Part shown: positions 24,310-32,002 of the stretch, one piece after another
Layout of the letters: every line of letters starts with the position of its first letter
How positions within the stretch are numbered: position 1 is the first letter of the stretch
Origin: Chloroflexales bacterium ZM16-3
Lineage (GTDB): Bacteria > Chloroflexota > Chloroflexia > Chloroflexales > Chloroflexaceae
Assembly (NCBI GenBank): GCA_004138175.2
Contig: RYFE02000046.1
Span: forward strand, 1 to 39,667
Direction of reading: 5' to 3'
DNA: 39,667 bases
Position numbers and translations under genes: made by a program
Notes under the pieces: model-generated
What the model was told of the DNA's origin: nothing
Seen by the model: only the letters and a program-made list of their open reading frames with translations
Databases searched by the model: none

Positions 24310-24782
24310 CGCTGATCGCCCTCGGTCATGTCCGCGCCCGCCTGGCGCGTCTCGACCCGCCGCCAGAACTCAGCCATCTGCTCAAGCTCCCCCTGGCTAA
24401 ATAGGCTGAGGAAGTTCTGGCGGACAAAGGCGATGTGTTCGTGCAGGGCGCTGCGTAGGCGGGCGAGCCCCGCATCTGTCAGCACGGCGTAGGCCCCGCG
24501 CCTATCCTCGGCTGCTCCCTCGCGGGTGACGAGGCTGGCTCGCTCCAGGCGCTCGACTACCCGGCTCATGCCGCTGCGGGTAAGCAGGCTGCGGGCGGCG
24601 AGATCCTGGATGCGTAGGCGGTGGCTCTCGGCCCAGGAGAGGCGCAGCAGCGCCTCGAACTCGGCGTGGGTGATGCGGGAGTGCTCCTGTAGGTCGCTGT
24701 CGATCTGGCGCGAGATCCTCCCGTACATCCCGATCAGCCCGCCCCATGCCGCCTGCTCTAGGGGCGTGAAGTTGTCGTCCAT
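24306..24782 (-). CDS. MarR-family transcriptional regulator
   Basis: This 158-residue winged-helix regulator dimerises and usually represses a divergent gene until a small ligand or oxidant is sensed. The recognisable core is ITHAEFEALLRLSWAESHRLRIQDLAARSLLTRSGMSRVVERLERASLVTR (helix-turn-helix), then GAAEDRRGAYAVLTDAGLARL (wing with the D-R-R signature). AAAGGAG precedes ATG 24782. It diverges from the ABM-like gene across 126 bp that hold a consensus promoter and two operator-like palindromes, so autoregulation and control of that gene are likely. A small exported protein gene overlaps its stop. Confidence 0.92.
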   Translation of the reverse strand: MDDNFTPLEQAAWGGLIGMYGRISRQIDSDLQEHSRITHAEFEALLRLSWAESHRLRIQDLAARSLLTRSGMSRVVERLERASLVTREGAAEDRRGAYAVLTDAGLARLRSALHEHIAFVRQNFLSLFSQGELEQMAEFWRRVETRQAGADMTEGDQR

Positions 24783-24803
24783 GATCGCTCCTTTGATTGC
24801 CTC

Positions 24804-24832
24804 TTGACAATGCGTGCTCACGCACATATAAT
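24804..24832 (+). promoter_or_regulatory. Consensus sigma-70 promoter for the ABM-like gene
   Basis: TTGACA (24804-24809) and TATAAT (24827-24832) are both perfect and separated by 17 bp. This would be a very strong promoter unless repressed. It reads toward 24909. Confidence 0.9.
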
Positions 24833-24858
24833 AGTTTTATGTGATTGCGCACACACAT
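24811..24858. promoter_or_regulatory. Two operator-like palindromes, probable MarR sites
   Basis: TGCGTG-CT-CACGCA (24811-24824) lies wholly inside the promoter spacer. A second, imperfect 20-bp palindrome ATGTGATTGCGCACACACAT (24839-24858) covers the transcription start area. Both share the GTGCGC/GCGCAC theme. A dimer bound there would block RNA polymerase. Assignment to the adjacent MarR protein is by position. Confidence 0.65.
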
Positions 24859-24908
24859 TAAAAACAGTATACCACAGCCGCCCACACAGCGGCAACTAGG
24901 AGAAGATC

Positions 24909-25202
24909 ATGGCAGTCATGCAGATCGTACGCTTCCGGCTCAACACAGGCGTGGACGAGGGCGAGTTCAACGCGATCAACGAGCGCTTCCAGCGTGAGGT
25001 CGCGCCGACCTTGCCGGGGCTGGTGCGGCGTGAGGCGACCCGCTCGGCCGACGGTGAGTGGCTGCTGGCGCTGCGCTACACCGATGAGGCGACGGCCAAG
25101 CGGGCGGGGCGCGGCGACACCGGCGATGTCTCGAATGCGCTGATGTCGAAGATCGATATGAGCACCATGTCGGCAGGATTCTTTGAGATCGTCAGCGAGT
25201 AG
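24909..25202 (+). CDS. ABM-like dimeric alpha/beta-barrel protein
   Basis: This 97-residue protein has the pattern of the dimeric ferredoxin-like barrel family that includes antibiotic biosynthesis monooxygenases: strand MQIVRFRLNTGVDEGEF, helix FNAINERFQREVAPTLPGLVRREAT, strand GEWLLALRYTDEATAKRA and a C-terminal segment DMSTMSAGFFEIV. Members act as small oxygenases, haem-degrading enzymes or stress proteins; no catalytic residue can be assigned here. AGGAG at 24898-24902 sets ATG 24909. Its perfect promoter covered by operator-like sites, next to a MarR gene, suggests it is the main regulated target. Confidence 0.75.
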   Translation: MAVMQIVRFRLNTGVDEGEFNAINERFQREVAPTLPGLVRREATRSADGEWLLALRYTDEATAKRAGRGDTGDVSNALMSKIDMSTMSAGFFEIVSE

Positions 25203-25216
25203 GCAAGCCCTGATAG

Positions 25217-25257
25217 CGAGGCATCTGATCGGCGCGAAACGCCGATCAGATGCCTCG
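25217..25257 (+). terminator. 18-bp hairpin terminator between convergent genes
   Basis: CGAGGCATCTGATCGGCG (25217-25234) pairs perfectly with 25240-25257 around CGAAA. It lies between the ABM-like gene and the end of the tad-like locus (tadC stop 25264) and probably ends both. Confidence 0.8.
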
Positions 25258-25263
25258 TTGAGT

Positions 25264-26052
25264 CTACCTGATCTGGGTGAGCGCCGCGCCGCCCTTGGTC
25301 ATGATCCAGAGCAGGTTGATCAGGATTCCCACAACCAGCGATACCGCGACCATGAGCAGCAGGCACATGGTGCGGCGGCGCATCTCGCGCTTAAACTCGC
25401 TCTGGAGGATCAGCTCCAGGGTGGCCTGCTGGGCGGCCAGCACCGTCTCGACAGGCGAGCCCTCAGCCTCGGATTGGGCCAGCGCCTCGGCGACATCGGT
25501 TAGCTCGCGGCAGCCCCGTGGGCGGGCGGCGAGCGCCAGGGCGGCGAAGGGGCGCAGCCGCTTGTCCTGGCCGATCTGCATGGCCTCGGCCACCAGCGCG
25601 CGCATGGGGGCGATGCGCGGGTGGCCCTGGGCGACATAGCGGCCCAGGATAGCCGTGGGCGACTCGAAGCTGCCCATGCCGACACGCACAAAGGCGATCA
25701 TGCCGGGGGTGAGGCGGCGCAGGGCGGCGGCCTCGCGCTGGCGGCGCACCTCGGGCTGGCGGGGGAGCGCCAGCCCGAGGCCGATGTAGCCACCGATGGC
25801 CATGGCCAGCAGCAGGCTGCGCGCGCTGCCGCGCACGTCTCCGGCGACGACGACGGCGATCAGCAGGCCGGCGATGGCGATGCCTGCGACCTGTCCGGCG
25901 GCGAGGCGGGCGGCAGAGCCGAGTCGGGACGCGCCCATCCCAACGGTGATCGGCCGGGGCGGCATCAGGGCCAGTCCGAGCCCGGCGAGCAGGCTGGCGG
26001 CCAGGGAGCCCAGAAAATAGGGCGTCCCTGGGGAGATCAGCAGGTCTTCCAT
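25264..26052 (-). CDS. tadC: TadC-like inner-membrane platform protein
   Basis: This 262-residue protein is of the type II secretion GspF/TadC fold. It has hydrophobic helices near residues 10-30, 50-75 and 80-95, a cytoplasmic helical domain (AALRRLTPGMIAFVRVGMGSFESP, then EAMQIGQDKRLRPFAALALAARPRGCRELTDVAEALAQSE, then VETVLAAQQATLELILQSEFKREMRRR), and C-terminal helices ending VVGILINLLWIMTKGG. The platform pair TadB/TadC couples the CpaF motor to filament assembly. GGGAGGA precedes ATG 26052. It is the last gene of the locus; a 28-bp palindrome separates it from tadB. Confidence 0.82.
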   Translation of the reverse strand: MEDLLISPGTPYFLGSLAASLLAGLGLALMPPRPITVGMGASRLGSAARLAAGQVAGIAIAGLLIAVVVAGDVRGSARSLLLAMAIGGYIGLGLALPRQPEVRRQREAAALRRLTPGMIAFVRVGMGSFESPTAILGRYVAQGHPRIAPMRALVAEAMQIGQDKRLRPFAALALAARPRGCRELTDVAEALAQSEAEGSPVETVLAAQQATLELILQSEFKREMRRRTMCLLLMVAVSLVVGILINLLWIMTKGGAALTQIR

Positions 26053-26067
26053 AAAATCCTCCCTATC

Positions 26068-26095
26068 GTAGGGGCGCGTCGCGACGCGCCCCTAC
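26068..26095. repeat. 28-bp perfect palindrome between tadB and tadC
   Basis: GTAGGGGCGCGTCG (26068-26081) and its exact complement (26082-26095) with no spacer. It is the same family as at 19109 and 16546. It lies 4 bp upstream of the tadC ribosome site and could tune tadC translation or mRNA decay. Confidence 0.75.
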
Positions 26096-26110
26096 CCGGC
26101 CATTTTTACG

Positions 26111-27061
26111 TTAATAGTCCACATCGTCGGCGCGGGCAAGCATGGCCCCGCCGATAATCGGCAGGGCCAGGGCGAAGATCACCACCGCGCCGACGATCAC
26201 GCCGAGGGGCGTGCTGTAGGCGGCCAGCACCCGCTCCCACTGGGTGATAGTAAGGTAGGTGGCCATGGCGATGCCAGACAGGCCCACAGCAACGCCGCTG
26301 TAGCGCATCTGGGCCAGCTCGGTGACGGCCTCCTCGCGGCGGCGATCCGATGCCTGGATGGCGGCGTAGGCCGCCTCGCAGCGGCGGGCCAGCACATCCT
26401 GGGGCTGGCCGACGGCCACGCTCAGGTGGCTGAGCAGGGTGGCCTGGCGCGCCGAGGCGGTCTGCTCGGCGAGGGCGGCCACCACCTGCTGGGGCGTGGC
26501 GATGCCGCCGGAGGCCAGGTTCGTGCCCTGGCGAGTGAGCAGGTAGCCCCACTCGTCGCGCAGCGGCCCAGTCGGCAGGTCGGCCAGCACACGCTCGACG
26601 GCGGTGCGGAATCCGCTGCCGCTCTTGAGCAGTGCGCTCAGCCGACCGACGGCCGCCGTCAGGTCGCGGTCGATCCGGGCGATGTAGCGAGACTCGGCGG
26701 CGCCCAGCAGCGCCCAGATCAGGGCGGCCGCCAGGGGCGCAGATAGCGCCAGGGACAGGAAGATGGGCGCGATCAGGCTGAGGACAGTGGCCACCACGAC
26801 CACGGCCCCGGCGCAGATCGCCACCGCCCGCCCCGGATCGATGGTCGTTGGCGTCCAGACAAGGGCCAGGTCGGGACAGCTCCCGTCGCGCCGCTGCCGG
26901 GCCGTGGCCCGCCGCGACTGGGCGAAGGCGAGGGCTAGGGCCAGCCGACCGCGCAGGAGCAGGAATGCCACCAGCAGGGCGGCGGCCACCAGCGCCGGCG
27001 GTGTCGCGCCGACCAGCCAGGCGGTGGCGGGGTGGGTGCTCGTCATAGATAGCTCAGACAT
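26111..27061 (-). CDS. tadB: TadB-like inner-membrane platform protein
   Basis: This 316-residue protein has two N-terminal helices (PPALVAAALLVAFLLL and RAVAICAGAVVVVATVLSLIAPIFLSLALSAPLAAALIWALL), a cytoplasmic GspF-like domain and two C-terminal helices (VAVGLSGIAMATYLTITQW and LGVIVGAVVIFALALPIIGG). The domain includes DRDLTAAVGRLSALLKSGSGFRTAVERVLADLPTGPLRDEWG, the typical TadB start of the helical bundle, and EAYAAIQASDRRREEAVTEL. It pairs with TadC. ATG 27061 is chosen with AGAGGAAG upstream. Heptamer repeats fill the 89 bp between it and the upstream cpaF-2. Confidence 0.82.
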   Translation of the reverse strand: MSELSMTSTHPATAWLVGATPPALVAAALLVAFLLLRGRLALALAFAQSRRATARQRRDGSCPDLALVWTPTTIDPGRAVAICAGAVVVVATVLSLIAPIFLSLALSAPLAAALIWALLGAAESRYIARIDRDLTAAVGRLSALLKSGSGFRTAVERVLADLPTGPLRDEWGYLLTRQGTNLASGGIATPQQVVAALAEQTASARQATLLSHLSVAVGQPQDVLARRCEAAYAAIQASDRRREEAVTELAQMRYSGVAVGLSGIAMATYLTITQWERVLAAYSTPLGVIVGAVVIFALALPIIGGAMLARADDVDY

Positions 27062-27084
27062 AGGGTTCTTCCTCTGAGGCAAGG

Positions 27085-27172
27085 TTGCAGATTGCAGATT
27101 GCAGATTGGCGTATCAGGATGTGCGCTGTCTATCCCCTATCCCCTATCCCCTATCCTCTATCCTCTATCCCC
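27085..27172. repeat. TTGCAGA and TATCCCC heptamer arrays
   Basis: Three TTGCAGA units at 27085-27105, then six TATCCCC/TATCCTC units at 27131-27172. The second array runs into the 3' end of cpaF-2: the stop codon (27151-27153) and the last seven residues are encoded by it. Confidence 0.9.
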
Positions 27173-29154
27173 TTGTCATACGCGGCGAGCGCGGCGTCCA
27201 CGGGGATGAGCGCGTCGGGGCTAACCTCGCCAGCGGCGCAGAGCTGGCCGAGGGCGGCGCGGCGGGCGCGCAGCACGGCGGCGGCGACCTGATCGGAGAG
27301 GCGGGCGGGCTCGGCGGCGGCCAGGATATTGGCTGCGTCGCGGGCGCGACCCTGGGCGAGGGCGACCCCGGCGCGATCAGCGGCCAGAAGTGCGTCCTTG
27401 TCGGCAGCCTCACCCGCCGTGATCGCGGCGTCGAGGGCGGGCCAGCCGCCGGGGGGCGTGTGGGCCGCGTAGACAGCCAGATTTGCGGCGGCGCCCTCGT
27501 AGGCCAGGCGGGCCTCGGGCCAGCGGCGGGCGCGCAGGGCGGCGGCAGCCTTCTCCGCGATCTGGCGGGCTATGCTGGCGTGGCGCTCGGCGGCGGTGAA
27601 GTCGATCTCTAGGGCGCGGCGGGCAGCGGCGGCCAGCCGCTCGTCGCGGCGGTCGGCCCAGGCCCGCCGCAGGATGGCCAGAGCCTGCTCGCTGCCGCCA
27701 GCGCGGATCAGGCCGTCGGCGCGGGAGACCGCCTCGGCCACGGTGGCGCGGGTTGTGGCGGCGGCGCGCACCTGCTCGCGGGCCTCCAGCAGGCGCAGCC
27801 GACGGGCCAGGGGCTCGGGCGTGCGGTCATCCCCCTCCCAGATCAGCCGGTCGCCGTGGGCGTGGGCCGCCTTCTGCCAGATCACCCCGTCCTCGGACGG
27901 CTCGGCCCAGGCGAGGCGGACTGCACGTGGGCGCAGGCGTCTGCCGTCCGCCTCGGCCCCGTCGAGCAGCAGCAGCTCGTCGATATAGCGCCTCCCGCCG
28001 ACCTTCTCCAGATGCACGACGACCTGGAAGTTGTCGCAGGCGTCCTCCAGGGCGTTCTCGCGGCGGCCCTCGTAGATGTAGGCCCCCGGCATGGCCGCGC
28101 AGTCGGCGAAGCGCAGCACGGCGCGGGCCGCCGAGCGAGCGTGGATGGTCGTCACCACAGCGTGGCCGCTCACCGCCACAGCCAGGATGGCCCCAGCCTC
28201 CTCGGCGCGAGTCTCGCCGGGCGCCACCAGCGAAGGCGTCTGGCGCAGCACCTCGCGGGCGGCCCGGCCAAAGGCACCCGGCTCGGTGACAGTCTGCACC
28301 AGCTCGCGGGTCCAGGCGCGGTGGCACACATTGATCTCCTGGGCGTTATCCTCAATCGTGATCACGTGGGGCTCACCGGGCCACGAGTTGACGATGCTTT
28401 CTAGCAGTGCCGTCTTGCCGCTGCCAGTCTCACCGGCGATCAGGAAGGAGCAGCCGGCCCGCGCCAGGAGACGTAGCAGGTCGCCCACGGCGGCATCGCA
28501 GGTGCCCCGGCGCATGATGTCGCCCATGCCCCAGGCGACGCGGCGGCCGCGGCGGATGCAGATCAGTGCGCTGTCCTCGGGAGTGCAGGGCGGGATGCTC
28601 ACATGAACGCGGGTGCCGTGCGCCAGGGGCAGGGTGTCCTGCGGGCGGGCGCGGCTGAGCGGCACGTTGAGGCGGGCGGCCAAGAGCAGGGCGCGGTCGA
28701 GCGCCTGGCCCGGCGCGGCGAAGCGCTCGGGCACCAGAGCGAAGTCCGCGCCCTCCTCCTGCACCATGATCATGTCGCCGATGATCTTGACTTCCTGGAC
28801 GCGCTCGTCGTCCAGATAGGGCTGGGCTGGCCCCCAGCCAAGCGACTCCTGGAACATGCGCAGGAGACTGGCGTCGTCTTGGGGCAGTCCGCGCAGCGGG
28901 CCATAGCCCTGCTCAATCTGGCGGCCGATCAGCTCGCGCAGCACGCGCAGCACCTCGGGGTCGCGCACCGACGCGGGGGAGACCGGGTCGAGCAGGGCGG
29001 TGTCGAGCCGCTCCAGCAGGGCGTCGCGCACGGCCTGGAGGGTGGCCGGGTCGGAGGACAGGTCGGCCTGGGGGCGACGGGGAGCGGCGGGCGATCCGAT
29101 GGCGGCCAGGCCGCCGTCCTCGATCACGGTGAGCGGGCGGGATGATGGGAGCAT
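27151..29154 (-). CDS. CpaF/TadA-type ATPase 2 with long C-terminal helical extension
   Basis: This 667-residue secretion ATPase has a core (~70-400) of the VirB11/CpaF kind: an N-terminal domain, Walker A GETGSGKT at 241-248, the Asp-box ITIEDNAQE at 266-274, a modified Walker B region TPSLVAPGETRAEEA at 306-320 (usual form PdyiivGEvRG) and the His box GHAVVTTIHARS at 330-341. From ~455 on there is a ~210-residue Ala/Arg/Glu-rich helical, TPR-like extension (ALAILRRAWADRRDERLAAAARRALEID, EKAAAALRARRWPEARLAYEGAA) not normal for CpaF. The final seven residues come from a TATCCCC heptamer array. It is the second CpaF-type ATPase in this locus. AGGA precedes ATG 29154. Confidence 0.82.
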   Translation of the reverse strand: MLPSSRPLTVIEDGGLAAIGSPAAPRRPQADLSSDPATLQAVRDALLERLDTALLDPVSPASVRDPEVLRVLRELIGRQIEQGYGPLRGLPQDDASLLRMFQESLGWGPAQPYLDDERVQEVKIIGDMIMVQEEGADFALVPERFAAPGQALDRALLLAARLNVPLSRARPQDTLPLAHGTRVHVSIPPCTPEDSALICIRRGRRVAWGMGDIMRRGTCDAAVGDLLRLLARAGCSFLIAGETGSGKTALLESIVNSWPGEPHVITIEDNAQEINVCHRAWTRELVQTVTEPGAFGRAAREVLRQTPSLVAPGETRAEEAGAILAVAVSGHAVVTTIHARSAARAVLRFADCAAMPGAYIYEGRRENALEDACDNFQVVVHLEKVGGRRYIDELLLLDGAEADGRRLRPRAVRLAWAEPSEDGVIWQKAAHAHGDRLIWEGDDRTPEPLARRLRLLEAREQVRAAATTRATVAEAVSRADGLIRAGGSEQALAILRRAWADRRDERLAAAARRALEIDFTAAERHASIARQIAEKAAAALRARRWPEARLAYEGAAANLAVYAAHTPPGGWPALDAAITAGEAADKDALLAADRAGVALAQGRARDAANILAAAEPARLSDQVAAAVLRARRAALGQLCAAGEVSPDALIPVDAALAAYDKGIEDRG

Positions 29155-29187
29155 TGGTGTTCCTGTTATCTATCAGGCATGATGTAG

Positions 29188-29273
29188 GGGCGCCCCTCGT
29201 GGGCGCCCCTTGTGGGCGCCCCTCGTGGGCGCCCCTTGTGGGTGCCCCTTGTGGGCGCCCACGAGGGGCGCCC
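29188..29273. repeat. 13-bp tandem repeat GGCGCCCCTYGTG with inverted end
   Basis: Five units (29189-29253) alternate C and T at one site, with one GGTGCC variant. The array ends with CGAGGGGCGCCC (29262-29273), the inverted copy of the start (29188-29199). It fills the space between cpaE and cpaF-2 and touches the cpaE stop (29274-29276). It is a relative of the GTAGGGGCG palindromes. Confidence 0.85.
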
Positions 29274-30533
29274 TTACGCCATAGCAGGCGCGGCGGGCCG
29301 ATCGCCCTGGAGCCCGGCGACAAGCCGACGCCAGGGGCTTATGCGCGGCATGGGCAGGCTAGGCGTCAGCCCGATGCGGGCGCAGAGCGCCTCTGTCACC
29401 TGGTGAGTGGCCTGGGTGAAGGGGCTGTGCGGCCCGAGGTCGAGCATGGAGATATAGCCATCGTACTCGTCGGCCATGCTGGCCAGGCGCGGCGAGCGGG
29501 GCAGGGTGCCAAGGGGGCTCACCTGCGGGTAGCGGCGGGCGAACAGGCTGGAAACATCACTCACGCTGGTCGTCACGCCGCGCTCGGGCTCCATAAAGAG
29601 CAGCGTGCAGTGGTCGAGCCGCTCGGGGGCGTGCTCGCGGAAGTGGTCGAGCATATGGCCGACGCCCATGCGCTCGCGGGCACCGGGGGGGGCTGGCAGG
29701 ATGACGGTGCCGCCCTGCTGGAGCACGTGGGTGGCATAGGGCCGACGTAGGTAGTCGGGCGGGGTGTCGATCAGCACCAGATCGTAGCCCTCGGCGGCGG
29801 CCACGCCCTCGAAGAAGCCCTGCCAGTCGGGCAGGCGCACATCGTTCTCGGCGCGGGCGACGCTGTGCGAGCCGATCAGGAAGTCGATCTCGCCCCAGCT
29901 CTCGCCGCCGCCCCTGGTGTGCTCGGGCGTGTAGATAAATGGCCGGATGCCAGTGGGGTTCCAGTGGGCTGGGCCGCGCTGGATGAGGTGCAGGTAGGAG
30001 GGCGCGCTGGAGGGCACGCGGAAGGCCGGCACCAGCCCCGGGTTCGAGATGTCGCTGTCCCAGACCAGCACGCGCAGGCCGCGACGGCGCAGGCCCTCGG
30101 CCAGCACACAGGTGGCGAAGGTCTTGCCGATGCCGCCCTTGGCCGCGCCGACGGCCACCACCGGCAGGCGCCCGCCGCCGCCGGAGGCGCTCAGGCCAAG
30201 CTGCTCGCCGATCCATGCGGCCACAGCATCGGGGTCGGCCTGGCTGGTTGCGGGGATGCCGGCGCTCTGGGCATCGCTCAGGGCGGCGCGGGCCGGGCCG
30301 TAGAGGTTGAGCAGCACGCGCACCCCCGCCTGCTGGGCCATGGCCGCGCTGCGCCAGATGTCGGGCAGCGGCACGCCCCGGCTATCGTCCATGTAGAGCG
30401 CGTCGGGCGGGCGGTCGCCGCCCAGCAGGCGGTGGACCTGGTCGAGCCGCGAGGGTGCGAGCACGGCCAGGTCGCGCAGGGACTCGGCCCGCGCCTGGAG
30501 GCCGTCGAGGGCGCTGAAGATCACGAGCTCCAT
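29274..30533 (-). CDS. cpaE: CpaE-like MinD/ParA ATPase
   Basis: This 419-residue protein has an N-terminal receiver-like or linker domain (~1-110, MELVIFSALDG then AALSDAQSAGIPATSQAD) and a SIMIBI ATPase domain. The deviant Walker A KGGIGKT is at 132-138, switch I includes WDSDISNPGLVPAF near 160, and the hydrophobic Walker B is YDLVLIDTPPDYLR near 270. CpaE/TadZ proteins position the Tad machine at the cell pole or membrane. AAGGAG lies before ATG 30533. It sits between the two CpaF-type ATPase genes. The stop codon abuts a 13-bp repeat array. Confidence 0.85.
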   Translation of the reverse strand: MELVIFSALDGLQARAESLRDLAVLAPSRLDQVHRLLGGDRPPDALYMDDSRGVPLPDIWRSAAMAQQAGVRVLLNLYGPARAALSDAQSAGIPATSQADPDAVAAWIGEQLGLSASGGGGRLPVVAVGAAKGGIGKTFATCVLAEGLRRRGLRVLVWDSDISNPGLVPAFRVPSSAPSYLHLIQRGPAHWNPTGIRPFIYTPEHTRGGGESWGEIDFLIGSHSVARAENDVRLPDWQGFFEGVAAAEGYDLVLIDTPPDYLRRPYATHVLQQGGTVILPAPPGARERMGVGHMLDHFREHAPERLDHCTLLFMEPERGVTTSVSDVSSLFARRYPQVSPLGTLPRSPRLASMADEYDGYISMLDLGPHSPFTQATHQVTEALCARIGLTPSLPMPRISPWRRLVAGLQGDRPAAPAMA

Positions 30534-30583
30534 AGGGGTTCTCCTTGTTGCGTAAGAGTATTCATGGTGTGGAATGGACTGGG

Positions 30584-30630
30584 CGGCCCTCAACCCCAGC
30601 CCCTCTCCCGCTGCGGCGGGAGAGGGGAGT
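30584..30630. repeat. CCCCTCTCCCGC hairpin repeat, copy 1
   Basis: CCCCTCTCCCGC (30600-30611) pairs with GCGGGAGAGGGG (30616-30627) around TGCG, and the copy carries the left arm GGCCCTCAACCCCAGC. The same module recurs at 31934-31983. It lies between cpaF-1 and cpaE and may control relative expression. Confidence 0.8.
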
Positions 30631-30655
30631 CAAGCTTATGGGGCGATGATCATCG

Positions 30656-31870
30656 CTACAATCGGCCAAGCCCCCAGGCCCCGCTCACCTGGCCCACGCG
30701 CAGTAGCGAGTCGGCCTGCGGGTCGTGCCGGAAGAGCGGGCTCGTCGGGAAGCTATCGCCGCTCTGGCCCTGGCCGCCCTGGCGAAGCACCTCCTCAATG
30801 GCCAGGACGGCGCGGCGTCCAGCGGGGGTCTGGCCGATCTGGACGATGATCAGGCTAACCACGTCGGAGGTAATCAGGCTGCGGACTATCTGGGCGGTGG
30901 CCTGGCCGCCCCCGCCGACCTCAGCCGAGAGCCCGAGCATGGCCATGCGCTCCAGGTTGCGCAGAGCACCCTGGGCATTCCCGGCGTGGATCGTGCCGAT
31001 GCTGGGGTGGCCGGTGGCCGCCGCCTGGAGCAGCGCCATCGCCTCGCCACCGCGCACCTCGCCCACCACGATGTAGCTCGGCTTCTGGCGCAGGGCGAAC
31101 TTGACCGCACGGCTGAACCCGCCCTCGCCGCCGGACACCTCGACGTGCAGGCTGTTCGGGCTGCGCGGCAGCTCCCCGCCGTCCTCAACCATCACCAGGC
31201 GACGGCTCCGCCCGATCGCCTGGGTCAGCCCGGCGGTCAGGGTGGTCTTACCGCTGCCGGTGGCCCCCGACACCAGCACGGACGCCCCGCAGGCCAGGGC
31301 CTCCAGCAGCAGATCGGCGGCCTCGCGTGTGATCGTCCCGGCCTGTACCAGATCATCCAGCGTGCGCCAGCGCTCGGGCAGCAGGCGCACGGCCAGCGAG
31401 ACGCCCTGCGGCGTAAAGGGCGGCCGAGTCACCGCGTAGCGCAGCCGGTCGGCCACACCCTGGGCTGTCAGCAGCTCCTTCTCGTCGTCATACAGCAGCG
31501 AGATCTTCCCGCTGCGCAGCAGCAGCTGGCGGCGCACCCAGCTCACCCACTTCGGGTGGACGGTGACGCCGGTGTTGATCATCGCGCCGCGCTGCACGAC
31601 GAAGAAGGGGTCATCCGCCGGTCCGTTGAACAGGATGTCGGAGACCTCGTGCTCGGGGCCGCGCCAGATCTCCAGCGGGCCGTACCAGTCGATCTGCGCC
31701 CGCTCGTGATCGTCCAGCCCCTCGCCCACGCCCACAAGCTCGAACGCCTCCTCGGGCGGGAGCTGCCATGCGCTGCGCATGCGCCCGCTGCGCACGAGCA
31801 TATGGAGCTCATCGGCCACCGCCGCCGTGTCGATCTCTGTGGTGAAGAAGTCGCTCTCGTCGAAGTCCAT
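30656..31870 (-). CDS. cpaF: CpaF/TadA-type secretion ATPase 1
   Basis: This 404-residue ATPase has the complete canonical set: Walker A GATGSGKT at 202-209, the Asp box VMVEDGGELPRS, Walker B SYIVVGEVRGGEA, and the His box GHPSIGTIHAGNA. An N-terminal domain has a CpaF-type segment (EIWRGPEHEVSDILFNGPADD) and PFTPQGVSLAVRLLPERWRTL before the core. It is the motor of Tad pilus assembly and forms a cytoplasmic hexamer. ATG 31870 is chosen because GGAGG lies a few nt upstream; an earlier TTG at 31882 would place the ribosome site inside the gene. It is the only ATPase here with a fully standard Walker B. Confidence 0.9.
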   Translation of the reverse strand: MDFDESDFFTTEIDTAAVADELHMLVRSGRMRSAWQLPPEEAFELVGVGEGLDDHERAQIDWYGPLEIWRGPEHEVSDILFNGPADDPFFVVQRGAMINTGVTVHPKWVSWVRRQLLLRSGKISLLYDDEKELLTAQGVADRLRYAVTRPPFTPQGVSLAVRLLPERWRTLDDLVQAGTITREAADLLLEALACGASVLVSGATGSGKTTLTAGLTQAIGRSRRLVMVEDGGELPRSPNSLHVEVSGGEGGFSRAVKFALRQKPSYIVVGEVRGGEAMALLQAAATGHPSIGTIHAGNAQGALRNLERMAMLGLSAEVGGGGQATAQIVRSLITSDVVSLIIVQIGQTPAGRRAVLAIEEVLRQGGQGQSGDSFPTSPLFRHDPQADSLLRVGQVSGAWGLGRL

Positions 31871-31890
31871 ACATTCCTCCAAAAAAGGCG

Positions 31891-31983
31891 TGGGAAGGCC
31901 CTCACCCCCAGCCCCTCTCCCGCTGCGAGGCTCTGGAAGGCCCTCACCCCCAGCCCCTCTCCCGCTGCGGCGGGAGAGGGGAG
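31891..31983. repeat. Two copies of the CCCTCACCCCCAGCCCCTCTCCC module
   Basis: Copy A (31891-31931) lacks the right arm of the hairpin. Copy B (31934-31983) has it: CCCCTCTCCCGC pairs with 31970-31981. They share 35 near-identical bases. They fill the gap between cpaB and cpaF-1. Confidence 0.85.
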
Positions 31984-32002
31984 TCCATCTTTGAATGTCT
32001 CG

